Origin: Arthrobacter sp. SLBN-122
Lineage (GTDB): Bacteria > Actinomycetota > Actinomycetes > Actinomycetales > Micrococcaceae
Direction of reading: 5' to 3'
DNA: 64,000 nucleotides
Assembly (NCBI RefSeq): GCF_006715165.1
Contig: NZ_VFMS01000001.1
Coordinates: 806,001 to 870,000, forward strand
The notes below the pieces were generated by a model. The model was not told the DNA's origin. It made no database searches and saw only the letters and a list, made by a program, of their open reading frames with translations. Within the stretch, counting starts at the first letter, position 1. Each line of letters begins with the position of its first letter. Shown here piece after piece: positions 60,761 to 64,000 of the stretch. Made by a program: the position numbers and the translations under genes.

Positions 60761-61906
60761 CTAAGACCGCGCAGGAACGTGACGAGATTCAAGTACTTTT
60801 TCAGCTTCTTCCTCGTACGCCTTGCAGACGCTTTCCCACGAATAAGTCGTCGCCGCCCGCGACAGTCCGTTGGAGGACGCTTCGGCCTGTAGGCTCACAT
60901 CCCCCATTAGCTCAAGGACAGAAGAAACGATGTCCTTGGGCCCAATCGCTGTAAACCTTCCATGTGGACCCAGCACTTCCCGGTTATAGACAGTGTCGCG
61001 GGCGAGCGTGGGTGCACCACATGCCATCGCCTGCACCAGGGCCGGATTCGTTCCTCCAACGCTATGGCCGTGGAAATACGCGCCGCAATGTTGCCATAGT
61101 GACAGCAATTTTGCATCGTCACTCACATGCCCGAGCCAATGAACATTGTCATGTTCGACGCTGAGCGCCCCCGCCTTTTCATCGAGAGGACCGCCATAGC
61201 CGGACGAACCAACAATGACTACAGGAAAATTCATTGCTATTTCCGGTACTGCTTCGAAAAACTCTTCTACAGAATTCTCAGGCACAAATCGTGCCACAAC
61301 TAGCACGTAGCCTCTATGATTCAAGTCATCCACAAGCGGTAGCTCGGCCGGGATGTCGCCGCCGTAAGGAATAAAGGCTGATTCTCTGCCGAAATCATTT
61401 TTCCAGCGCCTAGAAATCTCAGTGGAGTCTGCTATAAGCGTCTTCCCGAACCGGGCCGTGAAATGCGCGCCAAGTTTAAAAACGCCTTTGGCTAGGCGCC
61501 CCCACTTGGCGCGTTCCCACTCAATGCCATCAACATTCACAACGGTTGGGATGCGTCGGAGCCGGAGCAGGGGAAGCCAGAACCCGTTGGCAACATTCAT
61601 GATTATGGCGACGTCCGGTTTTCGCACGCAGGCGTGCAACACGGAGGTTAAACCGAAGGTCAGCGTGCTTAGGGACTTTGTCTCCAGTCCTCTTGTTTCG
61701 ACCAACTGGACTCTCAAATCTCGAGCAGGGTCGTCCATACGCGCGGCTCCAGGCCGCCCGTAGACGACGGTATTCCAACCGCGCCCAACTAGATAGGGAG
61801 CCAGTTTGCGGACGGCCGTCTCGAATCCACCGTAATAGCTCGGGTAACCCCTTGTTCCGATAATAGCCACAGTTCGGTTTTGCTGTGCGGCAGTCGTTCT
61901 TTTCAT
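60761..61906 (-). CDS. Glycosyltransferase with DUF1972 N-terminus (rhamnosyltransferase-like)
   Basis: 381 residues. The N-terminus VAIIGTRGYPSYYGGFETAV RKLAPYLV (broken here) is the signature of DUF1972, found in WchF-like beta-1,4-rhamnosyltransferases that act on the first sugar of the lipid carrier. The GT4 half contains VLVVARFVPENSVEEFFEAV, HWLGHVSDDAKLLSLWQHCG and SVGGTNPALVQAMACGAPTL. It probably adds the second sugar after the priming transferase encoded divergently at 62272. It is 45 bases upstream of the fused GT on the same strand, so they likely form one transcript. Confidence 0.88.
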   Translation of the reverse strand: MKRTTAAQQNRTVAIIGTRGYPSYYGGFETAVRKLAPYLVGRGWNTVVYGRPGAARMDDPARDLRVQLVETRGLETKSLSTLTFGLTSVLHACVRKPDVAIIMNVANGFWLPLLRLRRIPTVVNVDGIEWERAKWGRLAKGVFKLGAHFTARFGKTLIADSTEISRRWKNDFGRESAFIPYGGDIPAELPLVDDLNHRGYVLVVARFVPENSVEEFFEAVPEIAMNFPVVIVGSSGYGGPLDEKAGALSVEHDNVHWLGHVSDDAKLLSLWQHCGAYFHGHSVGGTNPALVQAMACGAPTLARDTVYNREVLGPHGRFTAIGPKDIVSSVLELMGDVSLQAEASSNGLSRAATTYSWESVCKAYEEEAEKVLESRHVPARS

Positions 61907-62271
61907 CCAGTTCCATCTTCTCCCGGGCGTCTAGTTCGCGCCGTTGTCCATTCCGAACACATCGCTCCTGCACGAAACGGCGTTCATTAGAGGCCGCCAC
62001 GCATCGAGCCTCGTAACGGATCGATGGAAATCGATTTCCGACGAAACAACCCAAATGCGCGTTGACATCCGGCGCTTCTGACGGCTCTGTTCGTCCCGCT
62101 AACCATAACCTGAACCTGGGAACATGCAGTGATTGGTACATGCGGTGGCGGGCCGCTACGACGCAAGCGTCGCTCGTCGTCACCGAAAAATGGAGGGAGA
62201 CTCGCTGCTGGCTGTATCGTTACCGCGGGGGTTATTCCCGGCCTAACTAACGAACTGGTAGGGATACTGAC
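61907..62271. other. Divergent promoter region in the polysaccharide locus
   Basis: About 365 bases between the DUF1972 glycosyltransferase and the priming transferase. I see no gene, RNA or clear palindrome. It is AT-richer than the first half of the window and probably contains two outward promoters. Confidence 0.4.
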
Positions 62272-63708
62272 TTGGGGACAACGCGTGATTGGCGTCAGCG
62301 AACGTCGCGCAGACTGCGTGTCGTTGACGCCTTCGTAATAGTTTGGGCGATTTCTGGTGCCTACATCGTGCGGTTCGGTTTTGCTCCCAACCTCATCGTC
62401 GAAGGACAAGACTTTTCCTACATGGGGCTGTCAGCCGCTTTGGTTATTGCGTGGTGGCTGATGCTCGGGGCATGGAACAGCAGACAAAGTCGAATCTTGG
62501 GCTCTGGCGCAGACGAATACAAACGTGTCGCAGCTGCATCACTTTGGCTGTTTGGGATAGTGGCCATCGTTTCTTATGTGCTTCGAATCGAAACTGCCAG
62601 AGGTTACGTCGGCATTGCGCTGCCGGCCGGATTACTTGGACTGCTACTCGCGCGCTGGCTGCTGAGGCAGCACCTATCTGTCGACCGCCAGGGCGGCTCC
62701 AGCATGTCACGGTTGATGATTCTGGGTGGCCCGAGCGCAGTCGCGCATCTGGCGGACACGCTTGCTGGAGCGAGGCACTCCGGCTACCTGCCTATCGCTG
62801 CCTACACCCCTGGCGGCCCGGATAAGAACATCAGCGCAGATATTTCGGGGCTGCCCGTACTCGGATCAGACCCTGCAATCCCGTCGATACTGGCTGCAAT
62901 CGACGAATCCAAAGCTGATGCCGTCGCTGTTTCCGCTGGCGTGCAGTTGCACCCGCAGACACTTCGTCATCTGGGTTGGGAACTAGCTGCCCGGAACGTT
63001 GGTCTAATCATGGCCCCGGCGTTGACTGACATTGCAGGTCCTCGTATACACACCCAACAAGTCGCCGGGCTTCCGCTTATCCATGTAACTACGCCGACCT
63101 TGGAAGGTGGGCAACGGGTTGCGAAACGCCTCTTCGACGTTGCAGTGTCCGCCGTCCTAATTGTTTGTGCATCCCCCCTCATGGCGCTTATCGCACTCGC
63201 CGTCAAGCTCGACAGCCGCGGACCGGCCCTATTTCGTCAGGAGCGCGTGGGAATCGAGGGCGCACCTTTCAAGATGCTGAAGTTTCGCTCAATGGTGGTG
63301 GACGCGGAATCGCAGCTCAGCACCCTCGCCCGTGAGAACGAAGGTAGCGGCGTTTTGTTCAAGATGAAAAGCGATCCGCGTGTAACCCGAGCCGGGGGGT
63401 TCCTGCGCCGATACAGCTTGGATGAGCTCCCCCAACTGTTCAACGTCTTCTCCGGCTCAATGAGCTTAGTTGGTCCCCGTCCACCTCTGCCGCGAGAGGT
63501 CGAAGCTTACGAACACGATGTGCGTCGGCGATTGTTGGTCAAACCTGGGCTGACGGGACTCTGGCAAGTCAGTGGACGTTCAGATCTGTCGTGGCAAGAC
63601 TCCGTGCGTCTGGACCTCTACTACGTCGAAAACTGGTCCTTAGCAGGAGACTTGGTGATTCTGCTGCGAACCGCGCGCGCGGTATTTCAGCGCACCGGCG
63701 CCTACTGA
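62272..63708 (+). CDS. Priming undecaprenyl-phosphate sugar transferase (WbaP/CpsE type)
   Basis: 478 residues from TTG at 62272 (AGGGA 7 bases upstream). Four N-terminal helices, then a nucleotide-binding-like region (RLMILGGPSAVAHLADTLAG, GSDPAIPSILAAIDESKADA). A fifth helix, LFDVAVSAVLIVCASPLMAL, leads into the catalytic domain: LDSRGPALFRQERVGIEGAP, FKMLKFRSMVVDAE, TRAGGFLRRYSLDELPQLFN, MSLVGPRPPLPREV and KPGLTGLWQVSGRSDLSW. It transfers hexose-1-phosphate to undecaprenyl phosphate and starts each repeat unit. It is the key committed step for the 48-63 kb pathway. Confidence 0.92.
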   Translation: MGTTRDWRQRTSRRLRVVDAFVIVWAISGAYIVRFGFAPNLIVEGQDFSYMGLSAALVIAWWLMLGAWNSRQSRILGSGADEYKRVAAASLWLFGIVAIVSYVLRIETARGYVGIALPAGLLGLLLARWLLRQHLSVDRQGGSSMSRLMILGGPSAVAHLADTLAGARHSGYLPIAAYTPGGPDKNISADISGLPVLGSDPAIPSILAAIDESKADAVAVSAGVQLHPQTLRHLGWELAARNVGLIMAPALTDIAGPRIHTQQVAGLPLIHVTTPTLEGGQRVAKRLFDVAVSAVLIVCASPLMALIALAVKLDSRGPALFRQERVGIEGAPFKMLKFRSMVVDAESQLSTLARENEGSGVLFKMKSDPRVTRAGGFLRRYSLDELPQLFNVFSGSMSLVGPRPPLPREVEAYEHDVRRRLLVKPGLTGLWQVSGRSDLSWQDSVRLDLYYVENWSLAGDLVILLRTARAVFQRTGAY

Positions 63709-63752
63709 TGACTGAGATATCCACTTAATGCAAGCTGGAAGGATTCTGCCTA

Positions 63753-64000
63753 ATGCCAGGACCCCATGAGACACGCCCGCGGGGGCTTAATCACAATGAG
63801 GCCACGAAACGATCCCGTAAGCGTCGGATTCGCCGAGTTCTTATATCGTTTCTTGGCTGTCTGGTGCTTCTAGTTGTGGCGGCATCATGGCTCGCATACA
63901 AAGCGTCCCGGGTGAATGCAGACTTGTCTGCAGCAGCGGACCTCGTGCAGCAGATGAAACACGAAATATCTTCATCCGACACAAGCGGTGCAGCCTCGAC
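63753..64000 (+). CDS. DUF4012-like membrane-anchored protein, N-terminal part (3' end outside window)
   Basis: At least 82 residues from ATG at 63753 (GGAAGGA 9 bases upstream). A basic cytoplasmic N-terminus (NEATKRSRKRRIRRV) precedes one helix, LISFLGCLVLLVVAASWLAY, then KASRVNADLSAAADLVQQMK and HEISSS. The helix followed by an A-x-L-x-x-A-x-x-L-V pattern is the usual opening of DUF4012 proteins found in actinobacterial polysaccharide loci. The body of the protein is beyond the window, so the assignment rests on this opening and on location. Confidence 0.6.
   Translation, partial: MPGPHETRPRGLNHNEATKRSRKRRIRRVLISFLGCLVLLVVAASWLAYKASRVNADLSAAADLVQQMKHEISSSDTSGAAS

Overview
High-GC actinobacterial DNA. 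Family content (DUF4193 protein, HtrA-like lipoprotein protease, GMC oxidoreductase with a gluconate-2-dehydrogenase subunit-3-like partner, GH15 enzyme, EspI-like MinD ATPase, type I IPP isomerase), strong GC third-position bias and frequent GTG/TTG starts suggest Micrococcaceae (Arthrobacter/Pseudarthrobacter-like). That placement is inference from gene families, not from a marker gene. I found no rRNA, tRNA, CRISPR array or intact insertion sequence.

Layout. 1-5 kb: the end of an Ig-like repeat protein, a YdeI-type protein, then a surface-polysaccharide set: a BcsA-like glycosyltransferase, a 51-residue peptide that is almost only an LAYTG sorting signal, and a convergent secreted GH26 glycanase. 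5-13.4 kb: two MFS transporters, an HtrA-like lipoprotein protease, a small lipoprotein, a class A penicillin-binding protein, DUF4193 and a PAP2 phosphatase. 13.4-25.2 kb: a sugar-oxidation region with glucose dehydrogenase, a frameshifted aldose epimerase, a MarR regulator, and a tightly packed run of genes with several start/stop overlaps (membrane protein, Gluconate_2-dh3-like subunit, GMC oxidoreductase, TPP enzyme, enolase-superfamily dehydratase, unknown protein, ZIP transporter) followed by GH15. A palindrome, TTGCG-N4-CGCAA, recurs several times between 6.6 and 16.2 kb, including in the MarR/operon divergent region.

25-33 kb: small exported and membrane proteins, and a two-gene unit of an 820-residue M50-type protease with a PqqD-like N-terminus plus a repetitive Ala/Asn/Asp-rich protein that could be its client. 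32.8-40.4 kb: a nutrient-uptake module with an FCD-type GntR regulator, a polar amino-acid ABC transporter, an FMN alpha-hydroxy-acid oxidase, and a tandem glycine riboswitch preceding an APC permease and an acetamidase/formamidase. 40.4-44 kb: orphan idi beside a possible polyprenyl-synthase remnant, an orphan EspI-like ATPase and two tiny membrane proteins.

44-64 kb: an accessory exopolysaccharide locus with visibly lower GC from about 53 kb. It has a Wzy-type polymerase, two O-acyltransferases, a Wzz/BY-kinase, a flippase, a pyruvyltransferase, three glycosyltransferases (one a GT2-GT4 fusion), a priming glycosyltransferase and the start of a DUF4012 protein. Several genes here are broken (two beta-helix genes and an acyltransferase remnant). 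Either the locus is decaying and recombining, or some single-base indels are assembly errors.
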